Positions 7,659 to 14,593 are shown, counted from the first letter of the stretch. The stretch: 16,812 bases of DNA from an uncultured Methanomassiliicoccales archaeon (GCA_938004075.1 CALKWP010000138.1:1-16812); one strand, 5' to 3'. Numbers and translations are program-made. The notes: generated by a model not told the origin, from the letters alone.

Positions 7659-7962
7659 GCCAGGAGAAAGGGAGCAGCCAACGGTGGCGCGTCTTAAACG
7701 GCAAGCTACTGAGGAAAGTCCTCTCTCCCAGGCAGCTATCTGCCTGAAACATGGGTGGCCGGGGCAATCCGGTGTGCCGAGAGGCATGGCAAGGGCGCAG
7801 AAACGACACAGCCCGGTCGGAGCTATGATGGAATTGTTCCTGAGCTGAGAAGGCCGGGATTTGGTGAGACGGCGACTCCCATCCGGTGCAAGCCCAAATT
7901 TGGTAGGGCGCTAAGTCGAATGCTGCTTAGAAACAGAAAGAGGCTTACCACTTTCACCTGGC
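7659..7962 (+). ncRNA. rnpB: RNase P RNA, archaeal type A
   Basis: This is the catalytic RNA that trims tRNA 5' leaders. Conserved region I, GAGGAAAGTCC, is at 7711-7721, and its P4 partner ACAGAA followed by GGCTTACC is at 7933-7949. Further universal blocks are GCAGAAACGACACAGCCC (about 7796-7813) and a GGGCG ... GGTGCAAGCCC-like specificity region (about 7882-7892). P1 forms from 7659-7670 (GCCAGGAGAAAG) with 7951-7962 (CTTTCACCTGGC): 11 pairs and one A-A mismatch, which sets both ends. The length of about 304 nt is normal for archaeal type A. The 3' P1 strand can also pair with a downstream sequence (7988-8006). Open frames across this gene are not coding. Confidence 0.92.
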
Positions 7963-8006
7963 ACTCCATTTTATTATTTCTTTATTCGTGCCAGATGAAA
8001 GTGGTA
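7946..8006 (+). repeat. 19-bp inverted repeat spanning the RNase P RNA 3' end
   Basis: TACCACTTTCACCTGGCAC (7946-7964) pairs with GTGCCAGATGAAAGTGGTA (7988-8006) at 18 of 19 positions, the exception being C7957/A7995. The 23-base loop is T-rich (TTTTATTATTTCTTTATT). The left arm contains the whole 3' strand of P1. It may be a terminator-like hairpin, an alternative RNA fold or the edge of a palindromic mobile repeat; GGTACC with the following CGTCCC lies at the right boundary. Confidence 0.7.
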
Positions 8007-8267
8007 CCGTCCCTATTATTTTGGGGAGGACGACATCCCTGGCCTCACGGCCAGGGCCTTAAGGGATTCTTGAAATTTGGGAGCGTCACCCAATCGAATT
8101 TCTGATTTCGATTGCGCAACCCCGCCCTCGGTCAACAGATTGATGGAAGTCAGACGGGGCATGAAAGGGTTGACTGGTGTTGGATTTAATATGGTGGATA
8201 ACCATGAACTTCACTTATTCCAGGCGCCACAACCTTTTCACCTCATCCCGTGCATATGTTTTGTAGA
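7963..8267. other. Gene-free, hairpin-rich stretch (possible structured RNA)
   Basis: No convincing coding region is present; short open frames here have poor starts and atypical composition. The stretch has several inverted repeats: CCCTGGCC/GGCCAGGG with loop TCAC (8037-8056), the palindrome CCTTAAGG (8057-8064), TTGGG/CCCAA (8077-8093), CAATCGAA/TTCGATTG with an 8-base loop (8091-8114), and a longer-range CAACCC/GGGTTG (8117-8172) enclosing CCCCG/CGGGG. From 8175 to 8267 it is unstructured and AT-richer, probably holding the promoter of the membrane-protein gene that follows (CTTATT near 8213). I cannot match it to a known RNA family. Confidence 0.4.
7966..7987 (+). terminator. T-rich putative terminator after RNase P RNA
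   Basis: CCATTTTATTATTTCTTTAT directly follows the mature 3' end. Archaeal polymerase commonly terminates in such T-runs. The same stretch could serve as a TATA element for a transcript starting near 8000. Confidence 0.4.
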
Positions 8268-8594
8268 ATGATCGGTCTCGTCGTCCTAGCCATAATAATT
8301 GTGCTGTATCTCTTAGGCATCGTCGGATTCTGGTCTATAGTCGGAGCGCTGGCCATATCGGTCGGGAGCTTTATGTCTCTTATTTTTGACCAGCCCAGGG
8401 ATAAATGGAAGCGGGCGGCTTTCATAGCTCTTGCGATTCTGGGGATTGCAATGATACTTATTGATGCATTTTTGGATGATGGGCATGAACAGCAGGACCA
8501 AGTGCCGAATCTCATAGGTTCCAGTAATCTGCCATCACAGTTTCTTAACAATCCTGCCAATCCTCATATTCAGAAACATGAGAGCTATCAATAG
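8268..8594 (+). CDS. Small membrane protein, function unknown
   Basis: From the ATG at 8268 (MIGLVV) this is a 108-residue protein with three likely membrane helices in its first 70 residues (about 1-20, 23-44, 50-67), a basic loop DQPRDKWKR between helices two and three, and a hydrophilic tail rich in Asn, Gln and His. A GTG at 8250 would add six residues (MHMFCR) but has no SD; neither start has one, so the choice is uncertain. The last 60 bases overlap the 3' end of the opposite-strand membrane-protein gene, and the tail looks low in constraint, so one frame may have been extended through the other. No family is recognised. Confidence 0.6.
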   Translation: MIGLVVLAIIIVLYLLGIVGFWSIVGALAISVGSFMSLIFDQPRDKWKRAAFIALAILGIAMILIDAFLDDGHEQQDQVPNLIGSSNLPSQFLNNPANPHIQKHESYQ

Positions 8595-8732
8595 GATTAT
8601 GCCAACCAATATAAACATGAATTTCACAATGTTGAATCCATCCTCTGCCGGCATTGCCAGACCCACTCCGGTGGAAAGGCCGAAGAATATCCCGACGGTC
8701 AGGTAAAGAATTATCCAGTTCCTGTCTGTCAT
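8535..8732 (-). CDS. 65-residue two-helix membrane protein
   Basis: The protein has two hydrophobic helices (about 7-27 and 36-56), a short acidic loop (PAEDG) and a basic C-terminus (RIGRIVKKL). Its reality is supported by a full-strength Shine-Dalgarno GAGGTG at 8738-8743, five bases from the ATG, which overlaps the TGA stop of the upstream IMPACT-family gene in the same way hpt follows apt. It is probably co-transcribed and coupled with that gene. The function is unknown and no family is recognised. It overlaps the convergent + strand gene by 60 bases. Confidence 0.72.
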   Translation of the reverse strand: MTDRNWIILYLTVGIFFGLSTGVGLAMPAEDGFNIVKFMFILVGIILLIALMFLNMRIGRIVKKL

Positions 8733-8737
8733 TCTCC

Positions 8738-8743
8738 CACCTC
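8738..8743 (-). promoter_or_regulatory. Shine-Dalgarno overlapping a stop codon
   Basis: GAGGTG on the minus strand is a perfect match to the archaeal 16S 3' end, five bases before the ATG at 8732. It shares bases with the TGA of the preceding gene, which indicates termination-reinitiation coupling. Confidence 0.75.
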
Positions 8744-9110
8744 ACTCTACGGTTTTTCCGTTTGCCTGGGCGCACACTCCCTCCCCCGCCTCTCTAAACG
8801 CCCTGCTCACCCCTCCAACGCCCAGCTTCACGCCCCCAAAAACCCTTGAAACAATTAGCGCGTGGCTCTTCAAATTGTGCTTCTTCAGTATCTCCAGCAG
8901 GACCTTCCCGGGATGCCCCACCTCGCCGTCGTCCTTGGACTTCTCATCTCCATTCAGGACCATGGCCCAGCAGTGGTGGTTTGCCTTCTTGTACTCTCTG
9001 CGATGCAGTTTAAGAATCTCATCGACGTCTTCCGGTGAATCTATTTCGTACAGATGGGCGAAGAACCTGGAGCGCTGCTCGACATGCTTCACAGATGCCA
9101 GTTCCCTCAT
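8742..9110 (-). CDS. IMPACT/YigZ (UPF0029) N-terminal domain protein
   Basis: This 122-residue protein carries the UPF0029 core: HHCWAMV (about 45-51), DDGEVGHPG (about 60-68), VSRVFGGVKLG (about 87-97) and the following GGVSRAFREA. Bacterial YigZ and eukaryotic IMPACT share this domain; IMPACT modulates Gcn2 signalling, whereas the biochemical role of the prokaryotic proteins is poorly defined. The protein is only the N-terminal domain and lacks the C-terminal ferredoxin-like half of bacterial YigZ. The start at 9110 is supported by a TATA block about 26 bases upstream, so the mRNA is probably leaderless. It is the first gene of a two-gene operon and divergent from the zinc-ribbon protein, 73 bases away. 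Confidence 0.85.
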   Translation of the reverse strand: MRELASVKHVEQRSRFFAHLYEIDSPEDVDEILKLHRREYKKANHHCWAMVLNGDEKSKDDGEVGHPGKVLLEILKKHNLKSHALIVSRVFGGVKLGVGGVSRAFREAGEGVCAQANGKTVE

Positions 9111-9131
9111 GGTTCCGTATCCCCGAACCGG

Positions 9132-9160
9132 GATTTATTAGTTGCGAGGAAATCATTATA
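9132..9160. promoter_or_regulatory. Divergent leaderless promoter pair
   Basis: TAATAAAT (minus, 9133-9140) is centred about 26 bases from the ATG at 9110, and ATTATA (plus, 9155-9160) is centred about 26 bases from the ATG at 9184. Each box fits transcription starting exactly at the A of its own start codon. Confidence 0.6.
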
Positions 9161-9183
9161 CCTCTGCAAGCGGATTCCCCCTC

Positions 9184-10257
9184 ATGGCGCAGACAGACCA
9201 GTTCGAGTGCAGCGGGTGCGGCGCGCATCTGGAGTTCGACCCGAAGACCCAGAACATGAAATGCCAGTTCTGCCAGTCGGAAAAGATCGTGCCGATCGAG
9301 CATAAGGTCATTGTCGAGCATGATTTCTATTCCGCTCCGAAGAACCTCGGGTGGGACCGGCCATCTGTCTCGATGTCCTGCAAGTCCTGCGGAGCCACGA
9401 TATCCTCGGAATCCGGCGTTGCCGGCAAATGCACCTACTGCGGCTCGCCATACGTCACCCAGTCCGCAACCAGGGCAGACCTCATCCGCCCGGAGACCTT
9501 GATCCCATTCAGGGTGGACAAGAACAAGGCCAATGACCTTTTCAAGAACTGGCTGGGAACTGGTTGGTTCACGCCTTCGAATCTCACAGAATTGAGCCGC
9601 CTGCACCTGATAAAAGGCGTATACACGCCGTTCTGGACATACGACACGAATGCGTTCTCAACATGGACCGCGGAATCCGGTTATTACTATTATGTGACTG
9701 AAACCTACACCGTCAATGTCAATGGAAGGCGCGAGACAAGGACCAGGCAGGTCCAGAAAGTCAGATGGGTCCCAAGCGCCGGGCAGAGGCAGGGCTTCTA
9801 CAACGACGTGCTGGTGCCCGCGTCGAAGGGCATGAATCAGGAGCTGATTCTCAAGATTTATCCGTTCGATCTGAATCAACTTGTGCCTTACAAGCCGGAA
9901 TTCCTAAGCGGGTTCATGGCAGAGGAGTACGGCGTGGACCTGCAGCAGGGCTGGGCCACAGCCCAGAACACTGTCGCCTCAAGCGAGAGGGACAAGTGCG
10001 CAAAGGAGGTTCCCGGGGATACCCACAGATTCCTCCGGGTCCAGACCAATTTCAACAACATCACATACAAGCACATCCTCCTGCCAGTCTGGATAGCAGC
10101 CTACGAGTACAAGGCAAAGACCTACCACTTCCTGATAAACGGCCAGACCGGCGAAGTGCAGGGCTTCAAGCCCATTTCCTGGGCCAAGGTGGCATTGTTC
10201 GTGGCCGGAGTCGCGGCGGCGGTTGCAGCGCTGGCATACTTCTTCCGCTTTGCATGA
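9184..10257 (+). CDS. Zinc-ribbon protein with C-terminal membrane anchor
   Basis: This 357-residue protein opens with two zinc ribbons: C9, C12, C27 and C30 (CSGC ... CQFC), then C66, C69, C83 and C86 (CKSC ... CTYC). A central domain of about 240 residues follows, with aromatic-rich strands (GYYYYVTETYTV; GVYTPFWTYDT; HILLPVWIAAYEYK; YHFLINGQTGEVQG), and a hydrophobic helix (about 334-354) ends the chain. The architecture matches a widespread family of tail-anchored zinc-ribbon proteins that automated pipelines often label TFIIB-type ribbon or PriA-like; the role is unknown. The ribbons probably face the cytoplasm. An upstream TTG (9142) is open, but the ATG at 9184 lies 26 bases after a TATA box and starts directly before the ribbon, so it is preferred. 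Confidence 0.82.
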   Translation: MAQTDQFECSGCGAHLEFDPKTQNMKCQFCQSEKIVPIEHKVIVEHDFYSAPKNLGWDRPSVSMSCKSCGATISSESGVAGKCTYCGSPYVTQSATRADLIRPETLIPFRVDKNKANDLFKNWLGTGWFTPSNLTELSRLHLIKGVYTPFWTYDTNAFSTWTAESGYYYYVTETYTVNVNGRRETRTRQVQKVRWVPSAGQRQGFYNDVLVPASKGMNQELILKIYPFDLNQLVPYKPEFLSGFMAEEYGVDLQQGWATAQNTVASSERDKCAKEVPGDTHRFLRVQTNFNNITYKHILLPVWIAAYEYKAKTYHFLINGQTGEVQGFKPISWAKVALFVAGVAAAVAALAYFFRFA

Positions 10258-10272
10258 TGCATTGTCTCTGAA

Positions 10273-10281
10273 ATTATATAT
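10273..10281 (+). promoter_or_regulatory. TATA box of the channel gene
   Basis: ATTATATAT is centred near 10277 and predicts a transcript start near 10303, only about eight bases before the ATG at 10311. A CGAGG/CCTCG hairpin (10286-10300, loop CATTT) fills the space between box and start and could be a regulator site. Confidence 0.5.
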
Positions 10282-10310
10282 GCAACGAGGCATTTCCTCG
10301 TCGGGATACC

Positions 10311-12461
10311 ATGGGTCGAAGCAGGCTGATGAGGAGGATTGTCAAAGCAAGCCCAGCCGCCAGGTGGATAAGGAACTCATACCAGGCGAAAGTTGGCCTT
10401 GTCATTCTGATAATACTTGTATCGTCTGCCATAATTTTCTCCCGTGCCGAGAATGTGCCGATATATGAGGCGCTCTTCATATCGCTGATTCTCCTTTTCG
10501 GTGAATCAACAGACCCAGTCACGAGCATTGGTAAAGTTTCCGTGATTCTCACAATGATAACCGGGCTGATTTTCTTTGCCTTGATAATCGGAGAGGTATC
10601 CGGGTACCTCATAGAGAGGATAATGCGCCGGGGAAAGGTCAAAGTCCTGAAGCAGTACAGCGGCAGCGGCCATGTGGTGATTTGCGGGATCTCAGGTAAG
10701 CTGGAGGGCATCCTTTCCGAGCTGAGGTCGGAGGACCTTGAGGTGCTTTCCCCGGTTGTCATACTAAGCCCAAACGCAGGGGATCTTTCTTTCGAGAGCG
10801 ATGAGCTGAGGCACAAGACATTTGCAATTGTCGGGGACCCGCTTGAGAAAGATTCCCTGGAAAGGGTCAACCTGGCAGAGGCCAGAGCCGTCCTGGTGCT
10901 ATCTACTGATGAATCCATCAAGGGGGATAAGAAATACAGGGATGCTTATGTGACACTGGTCTACAACACGATTTACAATTTCCTTTCGAACAACCAGAAA
11001 GCCGCCTCCGTGAAGGAGCCCATGAACATTGTCCTCGAGTTCCTGGACGAGGAAATGAACCTTCTTCCCTGCGCCAGGGGGGAGGGGAATCAGCCAGAAG
11101 TTTACACGACGGTGATTCCGGGGACAGTGAGACAACTTATTGTGGAGCCAATCTATCTGGAAAACATGCCGAGATACCTGTTCATCCAGTCCGTTCTGGA
11201 GCGGGACGTCAGCACGCTGGTCAATGAGCTTCTCAGCACAAACCTCTCGGATACATGTGAATTCTATTATCATAATGTATCTGGCACACTTCTGGGGAAA
11301 ACATTCAACAGCATCGAAACGGCCCTTCTCGGAACCGGCGTGACTGCCATCGGCGTGCTCAGGCGAAGCCAGGCAATGGCCGACATGGCGATGTCCGGGT
11401 ACAAGGATGCGAACCGCATCGAACTTCTCCTCAATCCGGAAACCGAACTGGTGCTGGGCAAGGAGGATACCCTTGTGCTCATCTCGTACGATGAGAAGGA
11501 AGTGACTTCTGCATTCGCAAACCTTGCCCCGGGCAAATTCACCGCGCCAAAACAGGCTACTGGCCAGACTAATGCATGCCAACCACTGCCTTTCAAAAAA
11601 ATGGTGATAATCAACTGGAACCGCAACTTGATAAGGGATATCCTGACTGAGATGGGAAAGCTCTGTGCAAATATGTCAAATGCGAGGAATTCTCAGGGAA
11701 AACTTGAGGTCGTCCTCATCAACACACAATCATCCGGTTCTTCCGAATTATCAGAAATGATGAAGCATGTGTCTACCAGCATCGGCTGTCCGGTGGATGA
11801 GGTATTATCCGTCAGAGTTATGGCCATGACCGGTTCGTTGAGCCTCGGCTTGATCAAGGAGGCCGGAATCACCAGGGAAAGTGCCAGGGACACACGCGTC
11901 CTCATACTATCGGAGGGTGGGTCGAATGAAGATTCGGACCTTCAGACCATGCACCAGCTCCAGATGATAGAGAACAGGGTCTCCGATGCCGTATTCACTG
12001 CCGTAGAGCTGGTGAATTCCAAAAGCCAGCATTATTTCAACAACACCAGGGCGGACGTTGTCGTTTCTATCGATTCGTTTGCCGAGCATCTCATCGCACA
12101 GGCGGTTCTCAAGCCATACATCTCGCTCATATTCCGGAACCTGCTGACTTTCACTGATGACACCTGCGAGTTCTATTTCAGGGACGTTCCGATGCATCTT
12201 ATCGGAAAATCGTACAATGACATTCAAAAAATATTGGTGGGCCACCCGATAATTCTAATCGGCCATGCAAGGCCGTTGCAGGAGAAGGCCATCCACCCCA
12301 GATACTCGGTCACCCTCAATCCCAAAGCTGCTGGCCAGTACGATGGCACAGGCAGAGAGCCGAGAATTCTGAAATCCGAGAAAATGAGGAAAGGCGACAG
12401 AATAATCCTGATTGCCAGGGTGCCTGAAATAGTGGATTCGGTTCTGGCACAGCTCAAATGA
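10311..12461 (+). CDS. Two-helix ion channel with tandem RCK (TrkA-N/TrkA-C) modules, non-canonical filter
   Basis: This 716-residue membrane protein has TM1 (about 26-44), a pore helix (50-63), a filter region GESTDPVTSIG (64-74) and TM2 (77-102). Two RCK-like modules follow. Module 1 begins with HVVICGISGK (121-130) and ends with a TrkA-C-like segment containing DTCEFYY (314-320) and LLGKTFNSI (327-335). Module 2 begins with MVIINWNRN (431-439) and has the matching DTCEFYF (617-623) and LIGKSYNDI (630-638). The paired modules resemble the CASTOR/POLLUX (DMI1) channel family more than MthK. The TVGYGD potassium filter is absent, so ion selectivity is uncertain. The glycine-rich loops of the nucleotide sites are degenerate (GISGK rather than GxGxxG), so ligand gating may also differ. 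The gene is monocistronic and ends 15 bases from the convergent udp-like gene. Confidence 0.85.
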   Translation: MGRSRLMRRIVKASPAARWIRNSYQAKVGLVILIILVSSAIIFSRAENVPIYEALFISLILLFGESTDPVTSIGKVSVILTMITGLIFFALIIGEVSGYLIERIMRRGKVKVLKQYSGSGHVVICGISGKLEGILSELRSEDLEVLSPVVILSPNAGDLSFESDELRHKTFAIVGDPLEKDSLERVNLAEARAVLVLSTDESIKGDKKYRDAYVTLVYNTIYNFLSNNQKAASVKEPMNIVLEFLDEEMNLLPCARGEGNQPEVYTTVIPGTVRQLIVEPIYLENMPRYLFIQSVLERDVSTLVNELLSTNLSDTCEFYYHNVSGTLLGKTFNSIETALLGTGVTAIGVLRRSQAMADMAMSGYKDANRIELLLNPETELVLGKEDTLVLISYDEKEVTSAFANLAPGKFTAPKQATGQTNACQPLPFKKMVIINWNRNLIRDILTEMGKLCANMSNARNSQGKLEVVLINTQSSGSSELSEMMKHVSTSIGCPVDEVLSVRVMAMTGSLSLGLIKEAGITRESARDTRVLILSEGGSNEDSDLQTMHQLQMIENRVSDAVFTAVELVNSKSQHYFNNTRADVVVSIDSFAEHLIAQAVLKPYISLIFRNLLTFTDDTCEFYFRDVPMHLIGKSYNDIQKILVGHPIILIGHARPLQEKAIHPRYSVTLNPKAAGQYDGTGREPRILKSEKMRKGDRIILIARVPEIVDSVLAQLK

Positions 12462-12476
12462 CCTATATAGATTGCT

Positions 12477-13250
12477 CTAAATCCTCGATAGCGCCAGCAT
12501 CGCTGCCTTTATCGTTCCTTCCTGGGCCGTATTCATCTTCCTTGGAGATATCATCTCGTCCGTGATACGGTTGTTGTAGGCCGCGCAGATCGTTCCTGCT
12601 CTCGCGCCTCCTATCATGGCCAGCCTGAAAAGGCAGCTGGATTCCATCTCGAAGTTCAGAACCCCCCATCTCTCCAGATCCTCAATCTTGAACGGAAGCG
12701 GATGAAACTTTCCCATGCTCCTTCCCTGCGAGCCGTAGAATCCCGGCGTGGTTGCCGTAAGGCCGACATGATGCCTCAGTTCGAGCTCGTTGCAGGCTCT
12801 CTCCAGCTCCAGCACAATGTCTATGCTGGCGATTGCTGGGAAACAATCCGGGACGAAGAATGTGGACGTGTTTTCATAAGCTATTGCTCCCGTGGAAATG
12901 ACCTGGTCGCCCGGTCTGACGAATTCCTGAAGGCATCCGCAGCTTCCGGCGCGGATGAATACCGGCTCTTTAACTATCTGGCATGCCTCTATCACTGCGA
13001 TCTCGATATTGTCCGGGCCAATGCCGGTGGAGAGCAGCGACATCCTCTTGCCTTGCGCTTTTCCTGTTATGCATCTGAATTCCCTGTGGTCGGTCTCCAG
13101 CTCAACGCTATCGAAGAGTTTCCGACCCAGTTCAACTCGTTCCGGGTCCCCTGCCAGCATTATGCGGTCCGCCAGCTCGCCCTTCTTCAACCCGATATGG
13201 TACTGGCGACCATCATTGTCCATCATCGTCACGGCTTTGCCTTTCTTCAT
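12477..13250 (-). CDS. udp: Uridine phosphorylase-type nucleoside phosphorylase
   Basis: This 257-residue PNP_UDP_1-family enzyme cleaves a (deoxy)nucleoside with phosphate to free base and (deoxy)ribose-1-phosphate. AGDPERV (33-39) and TGIGPDN (75-81) form the phosphate and substrate frame, R100 lies in FIRAGSCG, and NFEMESS (199-205) supplies the ribose-binding Met-Glu. FYGSQGR (171-177) aligns with the FYPGQER segment of E. coli Udp whose Gln and Arg contact the uracil ring; this favours uridine/deoxyuridine over purines, though specificity is inference. The ATG at 13250 overlaps the mutase stop in an ATGA, which fixes the start. It is the last gene of the dgt-deoC-mutase-udp operon and converges on the channel gene. 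Confidence 0.88.
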   Translation of the reverse strand: MKKGKAVTMMDNDGRQYHIGLKKGELADRIMLAGDPERVELGRKLFDSVELETDHREFRCITGKAQGKRMSLLSTGIGPDNIEIAVIEACQIVKEPVFIRAGSCGCLQEFVRPGDQVISTGAIAYENTSTFFVPDCFPAIASIDIVLELERACNELELRHHVGLTATTPGFYGSQGRSMGKFHPLPFKIEDLERWGVLNFEMESSCLFRLAMIGGARAGTICAAYNNRITDEMISPRKMNTAQEGTIKAAMLALSRI

Positions 13251-14593
13251 GCATTCACTTCCATGTTTTTCTTCACAATATCAACTCCGATTTCGGAAAG
13301 CTCCCTGGCTCTGGATGGAGATGGCGAATCCACGTAAACCCGAACCAGCGGCTCAGTCCCGGAAGCCCTGATGAGAAGCCAGCTTCCGTCCGCGAACTGG
13401 TATTTCAGGCCATCTATGTCATTCAGAACCGCGCCCTGCGGATTGAAGATGCCCTTCACACTGTCCAGCACATCCTGCATATTGCCGCCGGCGCCCCTGA
13501 CATTCCTCTTGATCTGCACATGCACGGGGAATTCGCGAACTATGTCTGATAACTTCTTTCTGGATGAGGAAATCACCTTGGCCATCATGGCGGTCGCGAT
13601 TATTCCGTCGGCCCACATGGCTTCAGGCGGGAAGAAGTATTTCCCTGATTCCTCGTAAGCGAAAACAGCATTGTTCTGCTTTGCGGCCAGCGTTATCTCC
13701 GGCGGCCCGATGACGCATTCGACGACGCTGCCGTTCCAGACCTTCTTGATGAGCCCGGATGAATTGACTGGCGTTACAATGGTCCCCGGCCCTCCAGAGT
13801 GGATGTATCTGGCGAAGATGCAGGCAGCCAGGTCTTCCGACATTGGCTTGCCTGTCTCATCGACAAATAGCACCCGGTCGCAATCCGAATCATATGCGGC
13901 GCCAAAATCCGCGCCGGTGTCCAGCACCAGGTCGGAAAGCTCGCCCACGCAGTCCGCTCTAGGCTCCATCTTTCGGGGCGCGTAATCCAGCCTGGAATCG
14001 TGCATCGGCTTCACCTCGCAGCCGAGATCGTTCATCAATCTGGGTATGAGTCCGGCACCTGTCGCTCCAGCCGTGTCCAGGGCCAGGGTGATGCCTTTTC
14101 CGGGGAGCTGGCTTCCGCAGACATGTTTGATGAATTCCAGGTAATCGAATGTGAAGTCCTGCTCGCCGGGAAGGCGGCCTTTGATGTTATCTGGCGGGGC
14201 AATCGCTTTTGCCATTTCCGCAATCTTCTCAGTTTCGGCTTTCGGGGGTATGGCTCCGGTGCCGTCCAGCGGAATCAAACCGATGCGGTCGTATGAAAGA
14301 TGGGAACCGGTGACCATGAGACCGCCAGCAAGCTTATTCCGGTATATGGCCGCACAAACCATTGGCGATGGTGCCACGCCCAGGTTCATGATACTGGCCC
14401 CGGCGCTTTCCATCGCGGCGGCGCAAACGCCCTTCAACCGGTGCGCGCCTGGTCTGGTATCGCATCCCAATGCCAGCGTGACATTCTTCCCGAAATATTC
14501 GGCGATGGCAGTTCCGACCTTCCAGCATAGCTCTTCTGTGATTTCCACATCGGTGAGGCCCCTCACCCCTGAAGTCCCGAACCTTATCTCCAT
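13247..14593 (-). CDS. Alpha-D-phosphohexomutase-superfamily enzyme, probable archaeal phosphopentomutase
   Basis: This 448-residue four-domain mutase shows RFGTSGVRG (4-12), the phosphoserine loop VTGSHLSYDRIG (94-105, with S97), the metal site DSDCDRV (235-241), the sugar loop EESGKYF (314-320) and the phosphate loop RASGTEP (409-415). By family alone it would be called phosphoglucosamine or phosphomannomutase. Its placement argues for phosphopentomutase: it is four bases after deoC and overlaps udp by four bases, and a Thermococcus phosphopentomutase of this superfamily is known (Rashid and colleagues). The active-site loop TGSHLSYDR differs from the usual TASHNPxxxNG, consistent with a different substrate. 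AAGG and GGAGG-type SD sequences lie within the end of deoC (about 14601-14610). Sugar specificity is inference. Confidence 0.8.
   Translation of the reverse strand: MEIRFGTSGVRGLTDVEITEELCWKVGTAIAEYFGKNVTLALGCDTRPGAHRLKGVCAAAMESAGASIMNLGVAPSPMVCAAIYRNKLAGGLMVTGSHLSYDRIGLIPLDGTGAIPPKAETEKIAEMAKAIAPPDNIKGRLPGEQDFTFDYLEFIKHVCGSQLPGKGITLALDTAGATGAGLIPRLMNDLGCEVKPMHDSRLDYAPRKMEPRADCVGELSDLVLDTGADFGAAYDSDCDRVLFVDETGKPMSEDLAACIFARYIHSGGPGTIVTPVNSSGLIKKVWNGSVVECVIGPPEITLAAKQNNAVFAYEESGKYFFPPEAMWADGIIATAMMAKVISSSRKKLSDIVREFPVHVQIKRNVRGAGGNMQDVLDSVKGIFNPQGAVLNDIDGLKYQFADGSWLLIRASGTEPLVRVYVDSPSPSRARELSEIGVDIVKKNMEVNA

Noticed and set aside
7755..8105. 116-residue + strand open frame
   Set aside because: It lies over the RNase P RNA core and its 3' hairpin; conserved RNA regions explain the sequence and the predicted protein has no domain character.
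8077..8271. 64-residue + strand open frame after the RNase P RNA
   Set aside because: It starts at a GTG inside a hairpin cluster with no SD, has no recognisable protein character and overlaps the start of the next gene.
9142..9183. TTG start extending the zinc-ribbon protein by 14 residues
   Set aside because: The extension (MRGNHYTSASGF...) spans the predicted TATA box; the ATG at 9184 sits at the expected leaderless distance.
10274..10921. 215-residue - strand open frame with Ser/Thr/Arg-rich product
   Set aside because: It is a shadow of the channel gene; the + strand reading gives membrane helices and an RCK module.
12702..13337. 211-residue + strand open frame
   Set aside because: It is antisense to the phosphorylase and mutase genes, which have intact catalytic motifs and coupled starts.
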